Of a stretch of 64,000 bases of DNA, positions 23,535-35,814 are shown one piece after another. The notes beneath the pieces were generated by a model. It saw only the letters and a program-made list of their open reading frames with translations, had not been told where the DNA came from and ran no database searches. This DNA is from Deroplatys truncata. Lineage: Eukaryota; Arthropoda; Insecta; Mantodea; Mantidae. Both the position numbers and the translations under genes were made by a program. The DNA is taken from the NCBI GenBank assembly GCA_030765065.1, contig CM060981.1:225501152-225565151 (forward strand), given 5' to 3'. How positions within the stretch are numbered: position 1 is the stretch's first letter; each line of letters begins with the position of its first letter.

Positions 23535-24330
23535 TTTGAAAAAATATGATGTGTTACACTCACATGACTTTCTCTACTCTTGTAAAAACTATTTTTACAG
23601 ACGCTTATTTTCCATCTACTTCATGTTAATCGAGATAAACATTTGCAGACTCTATCTTATTGCTAATTTTCTTGTAGATGTAAGGCGAATATATATTTAC
23701 AAGGGCAATATAGAAATACAGTAGCCTTTAAGCACATACATATCTCTTAATAGCTAGTTGCTAGGTGCAGCAACATTCCCTCTTTGCATATCCAAGACAA
23801 AAAAATGAATAAGGAATCCCCATTTGAGAAAATAAGTATTGAAAAATTTAAGGGAATAACAAGCAATATCTCGAAAATGGTTCACTCAACAAAAAAATGT
23901 ATATGACATAAATTGTGTATTTTAACGCGATCTACATTTTTTGTGTAGTAAACGTTTGTCTATCTCTTATGGTTTACCAGTTATGCAAAAGTCGTTCACA
24001 ATGAAGAATACTTTTGGAAACATTCCCAGGAAATTCAAGATATACATTTTATTTGTCATGAAAATATCGTAAACTTATGAAATTTTAATCAAAGTCGTTA
24101 GAGCCATTTTGAGAAAATTAAAATTTTCGAATAATCTTCCATGTAAAGGGTAATCTGGGGTGGGGGGATTTTCTTGAAAACCTTCTTGTCGCGTCTCTGG
24201 AAGATACTCAACCTAAATACCAAGTTTGGTGTTTATCCGACTGTTTGTTTCTAAGTTATGCTGTTCACAGACAGACACACACACGGATATGTTTCCAAAA
24301 ATCCTTGTAATCTATAAGACAAGTGTAAGC
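23535..24330 (-). repeat. repeat family R850, copy C (5'-truncated)
   Basis: Reverse orientation: the plus strand begins with the complement of the family's right end (CACATGACTTTCTCTACTCT) and proceeds to the CA tract near 24270-24290. The outer left end of the family, including TTCCACCCAAAAATTCG, is missing. On the plus strand the frame LENLLVASLEDTQPKYQVWC is preserved as in copies A, E and I. Confidence 0.8.
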
Positions 24331-24974
24331 GTACTTGTGTGTGTTAAAAACTAACCCCTTGCCGTTTATATTCAAAGGAAACTAACATTTTATCATGCTT
24401 CTTACATTTATTGTATTTTATTTGGTTTTGTTTTTCATTTTATCAAGCAGATGTTTTTAGATCACATTTCTATATAATCAATTAATTATCATGCATGTTC
24501 CTTTCAGCTTATTATTGAGCATATTTCGCCATTACTGTCACATAGATTTACTCGGAGAATCGGTTTTACATTATAGTAAATGTAAGATTATATTTTGCTT
24601 CTCAACTTGCTTTTACTATGATAAGAACCATTTGATGTGTATTTAGTTCTTTTTATACTGCATGGTGTCGTAAAATACACTTACATAATTTTATTGCATT
24701 GTCCTTTATTATTACTATTGCTATTATTCATTTCGGAGAGGAATCCTATAAGTACTGTTTTTTCTGTAACCGATATTCAATTTCACCTGACCTGTGCGCG
24801 AACCTTCTTAGGCTCCAAAAGCCAGTTTTGGACAATCAGTCCTTCCTGAATGTTTAGTTATTACTTTTTGAGGCACTGGTCATACTCATCAAGTCAGTTC
24901 AGGAATTATGGAATAGAGATTCTGAGCTCACTATCTTACTGAGAGCGGGTTACCGGCTCAATACTGAGCAGCTT
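24331..24974. other. no feature recognised
   Basis: AT-rich sequence. A 70-codon plus-strand frame at 24637-24849 is hydrophobic and unrecognised. Confidence 0.35.
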
Positions 24975-25013
24975 GGTACTGTCATCTTATGGACTCCATA
25001 AGATGACAATACC
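24975..25013. repeat. near-perfect 18-bp hairpin
   Basis: GGTACTGTCATCTTATGG is followed after a 3-base loop (ACT) by CCATAAGATGACAATACC, complementary with one G:T-type mismatch. The loop is too short to be a MITE end pair. There is no T run after it. Confidence 0.75.
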
Positions 25014-25084
25014 AGTTAGTAATATTTTACTAACCCTAAAAGGAACCATCAGTTATCTAGTTTTGCCGCCATAGCCTTCAACGT

Positions 25085-25352
25085 TTACTCAGGGTGGATT
25101 TTAGCTATTTTACCCACCAGAAGGGATATTGCTTCCTCCGTACTCACCATTTTATAACTCATCCTGCTGTAGACTTCGCTCGTCGGCTCAGCAGGGACGT
25201 CATACAAGTTACTGACAGTTAAGCCCGGGATTTTCAGACAGGTATCTTTCCCTGCCCTTCCCTCTTCATTTTCATCTAGGCTGTGGACCGGCTGCAGCGG
25301 ATTCCTCTTAGATATTATTCGACAAGTGTTTTTTTCGCCTGCTTAGTTGTGC
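25085..25352 (-). other. open minus-strand frame, unrecognised protein-like sequence
   Basis: Reading on the minus strand from a stop near 25354 to TAA at 25085-25087 gives about 88 codons with balanced composition. Parts read PVHSLDENEEGRAGKD, LKIPGLTVSNLYDVPAE and EEAISLLVGKIAKIHPE. Only late methionines are present, so if coding it is an exon or a fragment. The base composition is higher in GC than the flanks. It overlaps the left edge of the satellite array. It may derive from a retrotransposon ORF. I do not recognise it. Confidence 0.3.
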
Positions 25353-25679
25353 TTCCATTTAAGCACTAAAGTATTAAGGAATAGTGTTGAGAGAGGGGTT
25401 GTTCGCCTAAAAGTTATATCTCTGTTTAAATACCGAAGTTACAGGAATGCGTTATGGTGGACGTGTATTTATCCGCTTAGATACCCTTCTTTTATACAAT
25501 GAATCAAAAGCATAGTTTTTGGAGAGGTGAGGGTTCGCCTGCTTAACATAAACTACATTTTAAACACTGAAGTCACGCGGAAAAACTTTTGAAGAGGCGT
25601 GCATTCGTCTCCTTAGATATATAAATAAATCCTGTGGCGTTATAGCTTGTGAAGAGACTGGGCCTACCAACGCGACTGA

Positions 25680-25958
25680 CGGCCTCACACCCACGTTTGC
25701 ACGGCAGATGTGGGCGATAATTCAACCATTATGAGGAGGTGATGTGGTAGCATCACGCTTCTCCCAGCCGGAAAGTTGGCTAACGAGGCCAGGATCGTGC
25801 CTATCGCTACTCCTCACTTTCCTCTAAGAGCTGAGTTGGCACCTGTTCTATACACGAACATAAAATCTGCACCTCCGCACTGGGATCGAACTGGGCGTCA
25901 TCCGTACCTGGGAACCGGAGCAATACACTCCAGCACACTGCGCCACGGCGCAGTACGA
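25680..25958 (-). mobile_element. tRNA-derived SINE, family D, inside the satellite
   Basis: On the minus strand GCCGTGGCGCAGTGTGCTGG is an A-box region and GCCCAGTTCGATCCCAGTG a B box, at tRNA-like spacing. A non-tRNA body follows to about 25680. Diverged satellite monomers resume on both sides, so the SINE inserted into the array. Confidence 0.7.
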
Positions 25959-27639
25959 TGATTAGATATGCCACCTATTAAACACTAAAGTCACACGAAA
26001 TCGTTTCGGGAGTGGCGTGCGTTGGCCTGCTTAAATATACCATCTTTTATACACTGAAGGCATTCGGAACAGTTTCAAAAGAGGTGTATGTGTGTACGCC
26101 TGCTTAGATATACCATCTTTGATACACTGAAGACATACGGGATAGTTTCGGGAGAGGTGTGTGTTCGCCTGCTTAGATATACCAGCTTTTAATCACTGAA
26201 GACACTTGGAACTGTTTCGGGAGAGATGTGGGTGTACGCCTGCTTAGATCTACCAGCTTTTATACACTGAAGACACGGAGAGTAGTTTCGGGAGAGATGT
26301 GGGTGTATGCTTGCTAAGATGTTACACCTTTATACACTGAAGTCACGCGGAATAGTTTCGGGAGAGTGTGTAACCCCCATTTATATATACCACTTCTATA
26401 CACTGAAGTCACGCGGAATAGTTTCGGGGGAGATGTGTGTCGCCTACTTAGATATACCACCTTTATACACTGAAGTCACGTGGAATAGTTTCGGGAGAGA
26501 TGTGTGTTCACCTGCTTATATATACCACCTTGTACACACTAAAGTCCCGCGGAATAGTTTCGGGAGAGATGTGTGTTCGCCTGCTTATATATACCACCTT
26601 GTATACACTGAAGTCTCGCAGAATAGTTTCGGGAGAGATGTGTGTTCACCTGCTTATATATACCACCTTTATACACTGAAGTCACGTGGAATAGTTTCGG
26701 GAGAGATGTGTGTTCGCCTGCTTATATATACCACCCTGTATACATACACTTTAATAACGCGGAAATGGTTTCGGGAGAGGTGTGTGTTCGCCTGCTTAGA
26801 TATACCAGCTTTTATACACTGAAGACACTTGGAACAGTTTCGGGAGAGATGTGGGTGTACGCCTGCTTAGATATACCAGCTTTTATACACTGAAGACACG
26901 GGGAGTAGTTTCGGGACAGATGTGGATGTATGCTTGCTAAGATGTTACACATTTATACACTGAAGTCACGCGGAATAGTTTCGGGAGAGTGTGTTCGCCT
27001 GCTTATATATACCACTTCTATATACTGAAGTCACGCGGAATAGTTTCGGGAGAGATGTGTGTCGCCCACTTATATATACCACTTCTATATACTGAAGTCA
27101 CGCGGAATAGTTTCGGGAGAGATGTGTGTCGCCTACTTATATATACCACTTCTATATACTGAAGTCACGCGGAATAGTTTCGGGAGAGATGTGTGTCGCC
27201 CACTTATATATACCACTTCTATATACTGAAGTCACGCGGAATAGTTTCGGGAGAGATGTGTGTCGCCTACTTATATATACCACTTCTATATACTGAAGTC
27301 ACGCGGAATAGTTTCGGGAGAGTGTGTAACGCCCACTTATATATACCACTTCTATATACTGAAGTCACGCGGAATAGTTTCGGGAGAGATGTGTGTCGCC
27401 CACTTATATATACCAATTCTATATGCTGAAGTCACGCGGAATAGTTTCGGGAGAGTGTGTAACGCCCACTTATATATACCACTTCTATATACTGAAGTAA
27501 CGCGGAATAGTTTCGGGAGAGGTGTGTGTTCGCCTGCTTATATATACCACCTTGTATACACTGAAGTCTCGCAGAATAGTTTCGGGAGAGATGTGTGTTC
27601 GCCTGCTTATATATACCACCCTGTATACACTTTAATCAC

Positions 27640-28920
27640 GCGGAAATGGTTTCGGGAGAGGTGTGTGTACGCCTGCTTGTATATACGATCTTTTACACAC
27701 TGAAGTCATGCGGAACAGTTTCACGGGAGGTGTGTACACCTGCTTAAATATACCATCTTTTACACACTGAAATCTGCGGAACAGTTCCAGGAGAAGTGTG
27801 CGTGTACGTCTGCTTGGATATACCATCTTTTATACACTGAACTCATGCGGAACGGTTTCACGAGATGTGTGTGCGCCTGCTTGGATATACCATCCTTTAT
27901 ACACTGAAGTCATGCGGAACAGTTTCACGAGAGGTGTGTGTTACGCCTGCTTGGATATACCATCTTTTATACACTGAACTCATGCGGAACGGTTTCACGA
28001 GATGTGTGTGCGCCTGCTTGGATATACCATCCTTTATACACTGAAGTCATGCGGAACGGTTTCACGAGAAGTGTGTACACCTGCTTGGATATACCATCTT
28101 TTATACACTGAAGTCATGCGGAACGGTTTCACGAGAAGTGTGTACACCTGCTTGGATATACCATCTTTTATACACTGAAGTCATGCGCAACGGTTTCACG
28201 AGAAGTGTGTACACCTGCTTGGATATACCATCTTTTATACACTGAAGTCATGCGGAACGGTTTCACGAGATGTGTGTACACCTGCTTGGATATACCATCT
28301 TTTATACACTGAAGTCATGCGGAACGGTTTCACGAGAAGTGTGTACACCTGCTTGGATATACCATCTTTTATACACTGAAGTCATGCGCAACGGTTTCAC
28401 GAGAAGTGTGTACACCTGCTTGGATATACCATCTTTTATACACTGAAGTCATGCGGAACGGTTTCACGAGATGTGTGTACACCTGCTTGGATATACCATC
28501 TTTTATACACTGAAGTCATGCGGAACGGTTTCACGAGATGTGTGTACGCCTGCTTGGAAATACCATCTTTTATACACTGAAGTCGTACGAAACGGTTTCA
28601 CAAGATGTGTGTACGCCTGCTTGGATATACCATCTTTTATACACTGAAGTCACGCGGAACACTTTCACGAGAGGTGTGTGTTACGCCTGCTTGGATATAC
28701 CATATTTTATACACTGAAGTCGTGCGGAACAGTTTCACGAGAGGTGTGTGTACGCTTGCCTGGATATACCATCTTTTATACACTGAAGTCACGCGGAACA
28801 GTTTCACGAGAGGTGTGTGTTACGCCTGCTTGGATATACCATCTAATGTACACTGAAGTCGTGCGGAACAGTTTCACGAGAGGTGTGTGTACGCTTGCCT
28901 GGATATACCATATTTTATAC
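27640..28920. repeat. satellite block 2: TTTCACGAG variant with 3-mer higher-order unit
   Basis: Monomers here have ATGCGGAACGGTTTCACGAG and CTGCTTGGATATACCATC in place of the block 1 wording. The diagnostic ATGCGCAACGG variant recurs at 28182 and 28383, exactly 201 bases apart, and the intervening monomers alternate AGATGTG and AGAAGTG. That is a higher-order repeat of three 67-base monomers. Confidence 0.8.
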
Positions 28921-29429
28921 AGCGAAGTCATGCGTAGCAGTTTCGGGATAGGTGTGTGTACGCCTGCTTCATTATACCACCTTTTACACACTGCAGTTAG
29001 GAGGTATAGTTTCGGGAGAGACGTGCGTTCCCCTGGAGAGATATACCATCTTTTATACACTGAAGTCATGCAGAGCAGTTTCAGAATAGATGTGTGTGTG
29101 TGTGTGTGTGTGTACCCTTGCTTGAATGTACCATCTTTTATACTCTGAAGTCATGCGGAACAGTTTTAGGGAGAGGTGTGTGTGGGTAAGCCTGCAAGGA
29201 TTTACCACCTGTTATACACTGAAGTCATGCTGAATAGTTTTGGGAAGGGTGTGTGTTGTTCTGCATGCATACATCAGCTTTTATACACTGATGTACCACG
29301 GGATAATTCCGGGAGAGGAATTTGTTCGCCTGCTTAGATATACCATCTTTGAAACACTGAAGTCATGCGGACCAGTTTCAGTACAGGTGTATGTACGCCT
29401 GCTTGGATGTACCATCTTTTAAGCACTGA

Positions 29430-29970
29430 AGTCATGCGGAACAGTTTCGGGAGAGATGTGTATGGGTAAGCCTGCTTGAATATACCACCTGTTATACACT
29501 GAAGTCAGGCGGAATAGTTTCGGGAGAGATGTGTATGGGCAAGCCTGCTTGAATATACCACCTGTTATACACTGAAGTCATGCGGAATAGTTTCGGGAGA
29601 GATGTGTATGGGCAAGCCTGCTTGAATATACCACCTGTTATACACTGAAGTCAGGCAGAACAGTTTCGGGAGAGATGTGTATGGGTAAGCCTGCTTGAAT
29701 ATACCACCTGTTATACACTGAAGTCAGGCGGAATAGTTTCGGGAGAGATGTGTATGGGTAAGCCTGCTTGAATATACCACCTGTTATACACTGAAGTCAG
29801 GCAGAATAGTTTCGGGAGAGATGTGTATGGGTAAGCCTGCTTGAATATACCACCTGTTATACACTGAAGTCAGGCGGAATAGTTTCGGGAGAGATGTGTA
29901 TGGGTAAGCCTGCTTGAATATACCACCTGTTATACACTGAAGTCAGGCAGAACAGTTTCGGGAGAAGTGT
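29430..29970. repeat. satellite block 3: 73-bp variant
   Basis: Seven or so nearly identical monomers with GTGTATGGGTAAGCCTGC and ATACCACCTGTTATACAC. The extra six bases relative to block 1 lie in the GTATGGGTAAG segment. The high identity suggests recent local amplification. Confidence 0.8.
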
Positions 29971-30060
29971 GTAAACGCCTCTTAGATATATCATCTCTTA
30001 TACGGTGAAATCAGAATGGATGGTTTCGGGAGAAGTGTGAGTTCGCTGCTTGGTTACGCC

Positions 30061-31769
30061 CACCAGCATTTACTAAAGCAATGACAGAAACACTCGAGAA
30101 AAATGTGTTTACATGCCTTCGTCATTTTAATTCATTCAAATATTGCATGGCTCTCTTTTTCACTTCTCTCATTTTCACGTTTCTTTTGTATTTGAATGCT
30201 TGTAGAACCTTAATCGTATTGAAACATGTTTGATATTATGAATTTTCCCTGCATTATCAACAACAAACAGCATTTAAGCCTCAAATAATGTTGAAAGACG
30301 AACACATATGTTTGTGAAAGCTTTCTGCTCTGAATCATATGACGTGATACATAGCCAAAAAGGGATAACCAGCAACTCTTACCCAAGTAATGGCCTCAGG
30401 TAAGCATTCGCAGTCGCTTGCGTGTTTTTCTCCTACTAATTTCAGTAACATTACTTTGCTTTATTTGTTTTTTTAAGGATTCTATTTTTTTCTGTCCCTG
30501 TTTATTCTTTTTCATCGATGGTGTTGAATTAAGCGAGTGAAGGTCTAAAATTCAAAATTTGTGATCATATTCACAAAATTAACTCTGGTTATCTTATTAT
30601 CCAGTGTTTCTACTGTGCGTGATTAAACTCGAGCTCTTTTAGAAATCCAAACACCTTCATACTATGCAGAATCATTAAGACCATAAGAAGGTCCCTTATC
30701 CATCTACCACTTTCGAAACAATATTTACTTTTATCACTTTCAACACCATTAGGTTTCATGCTTTATCCTATTCTTCTAATATTCATATTAATTATCTGTC
30801 GTAGCTGGTGTTTTATGAATTCTATCTGTGATTACTACTATTTAAGGATCTCTAGGTTCTAAATTTAACTTAACTAATACTTTCTATGAACTTGTAGCAA
30901 ATATCTTTAACAGGATTATTTTTTGAATTATGTTTAATACCTTTCAATCAGTGTGAATACAATAATTATGAAGCATTACAAGTTACGTTACGTTGTTTGA
31001 CGTACTCAACTCCAATTTGGTTCTTAAAATTTAATAACTAAAATGAAGAAACAGAAATGAACTTGTTTTAACTTTTTAGTTTATTTGAAATGTGTAATCA
31101 ATACATTTAATTGCCTCTAGCATGTGTACGTTTTAAAGTTATGAATAGATTATACATCTTACAACTGTTTTTATAATAGTAATTATGCCAATACGGTTGT
31201 TGTACTATAAGGGGTATATTCAATTATTTATAGCTACCCATTTTGTAGTATACCTAGAATGTCGATCGTGTTTTAACGTGGCAATCTACGTTCTCTGGCT
31301 TAATTACTCTACGCAAAGAATTCACTACGCACTCAGCAACTTACGTAAAATGTTCGCAGGCTGCTACGCCGGTGAGAAACGTTCATTAATCTCGTCTTTT
31401 ATTTACTATCTACAACAGTTAAGACATTATTACATTTAATCAGATCAAATAGGATAGATAACAAGACATAATAACAATCCTTACGAGAATGTTGGTTGTG
31501 GAAAGGCAAATATTGTAAACCATCATTCATATAATAATTTGGAGAACACAAGCAAATATAAACTGGAAATATACGTTTTATTTCAAATTAGAAATCTAAA
31601 AATTGAATTTTTACCATTGCTTGGGACAATATTATTATATCGTTCCACCGGACAGCTGCCAAGGACCTCATATTATTTCTTAAATTATTCTACTCATTCC
31701 ACATCAAAGGTAGCATGAAAATTTCATTAGAAGTCATTACATAACATTATTTTATGGTTTAACTACATC
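30061..31769. other. no gene recognised; AT-rich
   Basis: Flank of the satellite. An 84-codon plus-strand frame at 31185-31439 is unrecognised, without promoter or splice support. Nothing else could be supported. Confidence 0.4.
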
Positions 31770-32440
31770 TTCATCCATATTTGTTATATGATATAGCTCT
31801 TTCAAACCTATGGAACAAAAATTATGTTATTTGAAACTTGCACTATTTGAGGTGAAGAGAAGACAAAGTTATTGCATTAACAATGCCAAAATATTGATAC
31901 ATAACCACAGTGTCATTTTATTCTGACAATTTCTGGATTAACTTTCCTCCTACTCAATAATAGTGACTCTGTATGGAATCACTCTTATGACAGAAAGTTT
32001 GAAAAGTGCCTCAATTAAAACTCCTAAGCCACGAGGAATACCTTCGGGATATGTGGTTGAAGGACTGGAAAGTTATATACAAATAAAAGAGGGTAAATTT
32101 ATACGCGTAATTCGAAAGTTTTGTAACAACCCAAGCTTCTCTTTCAAAAGACAGCTTTTGCTATTTATAATCATTTAAAACAACGGCTGTATTGAATTAG
32201 TTATAAGGGTAGAGGATTCTTTTTTGTTTAATTAAAACAGGTTTCAACTTGTAGAATATAACATGATAAGTGGAAAACAACTTAATCCTCCTTTTTACTG
32301 CTTGTTATTAACCGGAGGGGCACAAACTTTTCAAATATACTGCCTGAGGCAACCGCACAGATAGAGTTAGCACACAAAGATATGTGATCTGCTTGCTTAG
32401 TCAATATAGACAATGATAAAGGGCATGTATTTCGTTAAAG
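31770..32440. repeat. inverted repeat, arm 1
   Basis: This arm is the reverse complement of 37255-38725 apart from an insertion in the other arm. Anchors are GCCTCAATTAAAACTCCTAAG, TTCCTCCTACTCAATAATA, TTATTGCATTAACAATGCC and GCACACAAAGATATGTGATC. Order is fully preserved. Divergence is about 20-25 percent by eye. A mariner element at 32451 begins just outside the inner edge, and weak similarity seems to continue beyond it. Confidence 0.8.
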
Positions 32441-32450
32441 CATTTTTGTA

Positions 32451-33773
32451 CAAGGGCGGATCGTAAAGTAACGCACAATAATTTTTTTCTGCCTTGGTAT
32501 TGCAGCTGGAATGTTGCAATTTTACACAGACATAGTTTGAAGTTTTCCTTACAGAGGGTACTTTTTGTTTCGTGTGCAGCTCTAGCGAGAGAAGTGTGAA
32601 CTACGTAACAAAAATGGCGCGCATGTTACTGTCGTCCACGTATGAAGAGCAGAGAGGTGTGGTTGGATATTTGTGGGCCAAAGGGCATAAACCGAGTGAT
32701 ATTCACAGGGACATGCGTGGCGTGTTATGGGGATGATTGTATGGACCATAGCAATGTCTAAAGGTGGTGTGCATTCTTTCTAGAGGGCCGTGTGAACCTT
32801 AGTGATTCGCCACGCTCCGGGTTGCCGGTAACAGCTGCAACCCGCAGAATGTCAGAGCCATTGAGGCGGAAATTTTGAACTACTGGCGTGTGCAACTGCG
32901 GACCTTATCGCAACAGTTCAACATTTCCTATGGTGAGTGTACGATATTGTTCATGACACGTTGAAATTTCGTAAAGTTAGTTCTCGCTGGATGCCTATGA
33001 ACCTGACAACCATAAGGGCCAGCGAATGATAACGAGCTTGGATCACCTAACCGGTACACCGCAGAAGGGCATGACATTCTGAAAGAAATCGTCACTGGTG
33101 ATGAGTCGTGGGCATACCACTACACGCCCTAAACCAAGCATCAAGAATGGAGTGGAAACATGCAGGTTTCCCAGTAAAGAAAAAATTCAAAGTGACTCAA
33201 TCTGCTAGGAGAGCGCTTGTGGTGGTGTTCTGGGATATGCATGGTGTTGTATTGGTTGACTTTGCTGAACACGGGACCACTGTGAATGCTGCAGCCTACA
33301 TGAACTTTAGTGAAGTTGCGTCGTGACCTTCGTAACAAACGTCACAAAATGAATGCTGACGATGTCAAAATTCTTCATGACAATGCTCGCTCCCATTTTA
33401 CTGCTGTTGTTCGTCAGAAAATCATCAAAGTTTGTTGGGATGTGCCCCAGCATCCACCACACAGTCCGGACCTTGCACCGTTGGACTTTTGTCTGTTTGG
33501 TCCCATAAAGACATTCCAGGCCGGCTAACGGTTTGCGACAGATGCGGAAGTGAAATCAGCAGTCCGCAGATGGCTATACTCCAAGGAAACGGACTTCTAC
33601 GAACAGGGTATATTGAAACTGGTGTCACGATGGAACAAATGTGTTGAGAAACTTGGTGACTATGTCGAAAAGTAGGTAAAAGTTGTAAGTTAATATGTGA
33701 TTTTTAGTTGTTGTTTTAACTGTTAAACGTTTTTGTAAAAAAATTATTGTGCGTTACCTTCGATCCGCTCTCG
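32451..33773 (+). mobile_element. mariner transposon, full length, inactivated
   Basis: The ends are inverted repeats of about 36 bases (left CAAGGGCGGATCGTAAAG and then TAACGCACAATAATTTTTTT; right the complement of CGAGAGCGGATCGAAGG and the same inner phrase). It is flanked by TA at 32449-32450 and 33774-33775. The length of 1323 bp is normal for an intact mariner. It lies inside or at the edge of arm 1 of the inverted repeat. Confidence 0.9.
32614..33675 (+). pseudogene. mariner transposase, broken
   Basis: The start is MARMLLSSTYEEQRGVVGYL at 32614. Catalytic landmarks are TGDESW near 33094-33111 (first Asp), KILHDNARSHFTAVVRQK near 33370 (second Asp) and PHSPDLAPLDF near 33460 (third Asp, the DD34D pattern). 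The C terminus reads WNKCVEKLGDYVEK before a stop at about 33672. The three acidic residues all survive, but several frame changes and stops (for example at about 32735, 32880 and 33130) prevent a continuous protein. No SET domain is attached; this is the plain transposase. Confidence 0.85.
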
Positions 33774-33775
33774 TA

Positions 33776-34194
33776 TATAAAGGAAACTCCAACAAAAGTA
33801 CACAAATCTCTTTATATGAATGCAAAATATATATTTATATGCAAAATATATAAACCATGAAAATTAGCACATATTGCTTTGTATGCTTAATTTTATTCAC
33901 ACGTTAATACTTCGTATATTTTGTATTTTAAGGTCTTCAAAATTCAAAATTTTAAAACTTTACTTTCTTAAACACTTTATAAAGCTCACCTCTCTATTTC
34001 TCATTCAGCTCATTTTTTACAGTAAACTATAACCAAATTCAAGACTTTAAATATTAGAGTTAAGTCTGCAGTGAATATGGTTGAAGGCACTAACCATACG
34101 TCGGAAGGTTGCGATTTGATGAAGGAAAGGCAATCTGTTTATCTATAAAGATCCGTAATAAAGTCATAAAGACCGTCAGCTCTTATTTTTTCTA
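33776..34194. other. no feature recognised; possible continuation of arm 1
   Basis: AT-rich. Short matches such as CACTTTATAA and GTATTTTAAG suggest it may be the diverged continuation of the inverted repeat opposite 37000-37250, but this is weak. Confidence 0.3.
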
Positions 34195-34570
34195 CCACGT
34201 ACATAGTAGGTAGATAAGGTATTGTATTCCACCCAAAAATTCGATACCGAGATTTCTTCGAAAATAAATGTTTTGAGGCCCCCAGAATAAAAAAGCAGTT
34301 TTAGAAAAATGTCCGTGTGCGTGTGTGAACAGCATGCTCAAAAACAAAATTTCGCATGAACACTAAACTTGATTTTAGGTTCAGTACCTTCTAAAGATAC
34401 GATACGAAGATTTTCAAGAAAATCCCTCACCCCAAACTACCTTTTACTTACAAACTCCCCGTTTAGAAATTTTTATTTTTTAAACATGGCTCTACGATTT
34501 TGATTAAAATATCATCTATTAATTATGTTTACATGACAAATAAAGTATATCTTTTCTGGAATTATATAAA
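34195..34570 (+). repeat. repeat family R850, copy D (3'-truncated)
   Basis: Begins TTTTTTCTACCACGTACATAG and follows the family through GACAAATAAAGTATATC, then stops where sequence of the palindromic MITE family begins at about 34573. Confidence 0.75.
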
Positions 34571-34572
34571 AT

Positions 34573-34753
34573 GTGGGTTCCCATTAAAAAGTAAATTGAC
34601 CCTAAAATTGCCATGATAACGTCCTCCAACAAAACACGACTAATGACATTTATTTTCTCCCACATTATCAAGCAACTTTTACTCAAGACATTTCTCTCTA
34701 TAACGCTTAGTTTTGGAGATATTGTACGGTCTCAATTTAAATGGTTCAAAATA
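34573..34753. repeat. half copy of the palindromic MITE family
   Basis: CGACTAATGACATTTATTTTC, ATTATCAAGCAACTTTTA and GATATTGTACGGTCTCAA match the right half of the palindromic MITE at 45772-46110 in order. The left half and terminal CAGGGTGG are absent or altered. Confidence 0.65.
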
Positions 34754-35380
34754 AAACTTTAAACACGAACACAGAAGAACATGAACCATATTGCAGAATG
34801 AATTCCTTATCACAAGTAAAAGCAAACTAAGTATACATTTGCATGCAAATCCGATGTCTAATGATAAGAATTGTGCCTTACGTTACAATTAGGTAATTAT
34901 TGATAGTAGGAAGGTATCATTATCATAGGTATTCCCACGAGAGATGTCGTGAGATTATCTGATAGAGATTTTAACCTTCAATGGGGTTTATTAAAACTAT
35001 TCAATCAATAAAGATTAAGAAATTATAATATAGTATTTTCTCTCTTACGGACACAACAATATACGCAGAATATCTTAGAGAGCAACATTGATTCAGGAAT
35101 ACAAAATATGGGGTTTAAAGTAAATATGGATAAAACAAAATATTTGGCCATTGGAGATATTCACCAAGATTTGGTACGAAGACGAAATGGGAAAAATTAT
35201 GCACACATACCTGGTAGTGAACATTATACAAGATGGGAAACAAGAAAAGGAAATAAGATCAAGGATACGATATGTAAAATCAGGAAAATATACTCATCTA
35301 CCTTAAATGGTATATTATGGGATAAACATATCTCAAAGGAAACTAAAACTACAATTTTTAAAACAATAATCAGCAGTGGA

Positions 35381-35516
35381 AAGGTAGAATCAGACGACTG
35401 AAAAATTCAATGCCATAGCTGGGATTTGAACCACGGATCTCTCGGTCTTCAGTCGTCTGATTCTGCCTTTCCAACCCTGTCCAACACACGGCTTGTGTGA
35501 AAGAACAATTATTTCC
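35381..35516 (-). mobile_element. SINE family B fragment with target duplication
   Basis: The piece contains the family B B-box phrase (complement of GTGGTTCAAATCCCAGC) and the 3' phrase CAGTCGTCTGATTCTGCC. It is flanked by AATAATCAGCAGTG (35367-35380) and AATAATCAGTAGTG (35517-35530), a 14-base duplication with one mismatch. Both CAGTCGTCTGATTC and its complement occur inside, so the insert is partly palindromic. Confidence 0.75.
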
Positions 35517-35814
35517 AATAATCAGTAGTGTTATAACCTGGGCTTGGACGTGTGGACTCTTAACTGTCAGTTAAAAAGAAAATTGGTAACAAAAACAGAT
35601 TATTGCAAGAGATTTCGTAGGATATTAAAAGAGAAAAAAAATCGAAATGAGATTATAAAAGAAAACATGATTGTTCAAAATTCAATTTTAGATTTCATTC
35701 AACAGAAACGATTAGAATAGTATTGGCATGCTAAAGGAAAGAAAGATGAAGGATTGTCAAAAGAATAATGGAGTGGACGCCATCAGGAAGGGGGACTAAA
35801 GGAAGACCGCATAT

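Larger units (their letters stand above)
25325..30060. repeat. satellite array, 67-73 bp monomers, ~65 copies
   Basis: A tandem array whose monomer carries landmarks ATACACTGAAGTCACGCGGA, AATAGTTTCGGGAGAG and CTGCTTATATATACCA. Measured spacing is 67 bases in the blocks near 27.0-27.4 and 28.1-28.5 kb and 73 bases near 29.5-29.9 kb. Monomers at both edges are much more divergent than those in the middle, as expected from homogenisation by unequal exchange. Long open frames in the array arise because 3 x 67 bases is a multiple of three, and are not genes. Confidence 0.95.

Noticed and set aside
24975-25013. Intrinsic terminator or microRNA hairpin
   Set aside because: The three-base loop is too short for a typical pre-microRNA and intrinsic terminators are not used by eukaryotic Pol II; kept only as a hairpin.
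26307-29148. Long open frames (up to 171 codons) with repeated YHFYTLKSRGIVSGE-like units
   Set aside because: They are by-products of the satellite: three 67-base monomers equal 67 codons, so any stop-free frame recurs. Similar frames exist on both strands.
25325-30060. CRISPR-like regular repeat array
   Set aside because: There are no unique spacers; whole monomers are tandem and similar, and the window is eukaryotic.
32614-33675. SETMAR-like host gene
   Set aside because: Only the mariner transposase is present, between terminal repeats and TA, with stops; no SET domain is attached.
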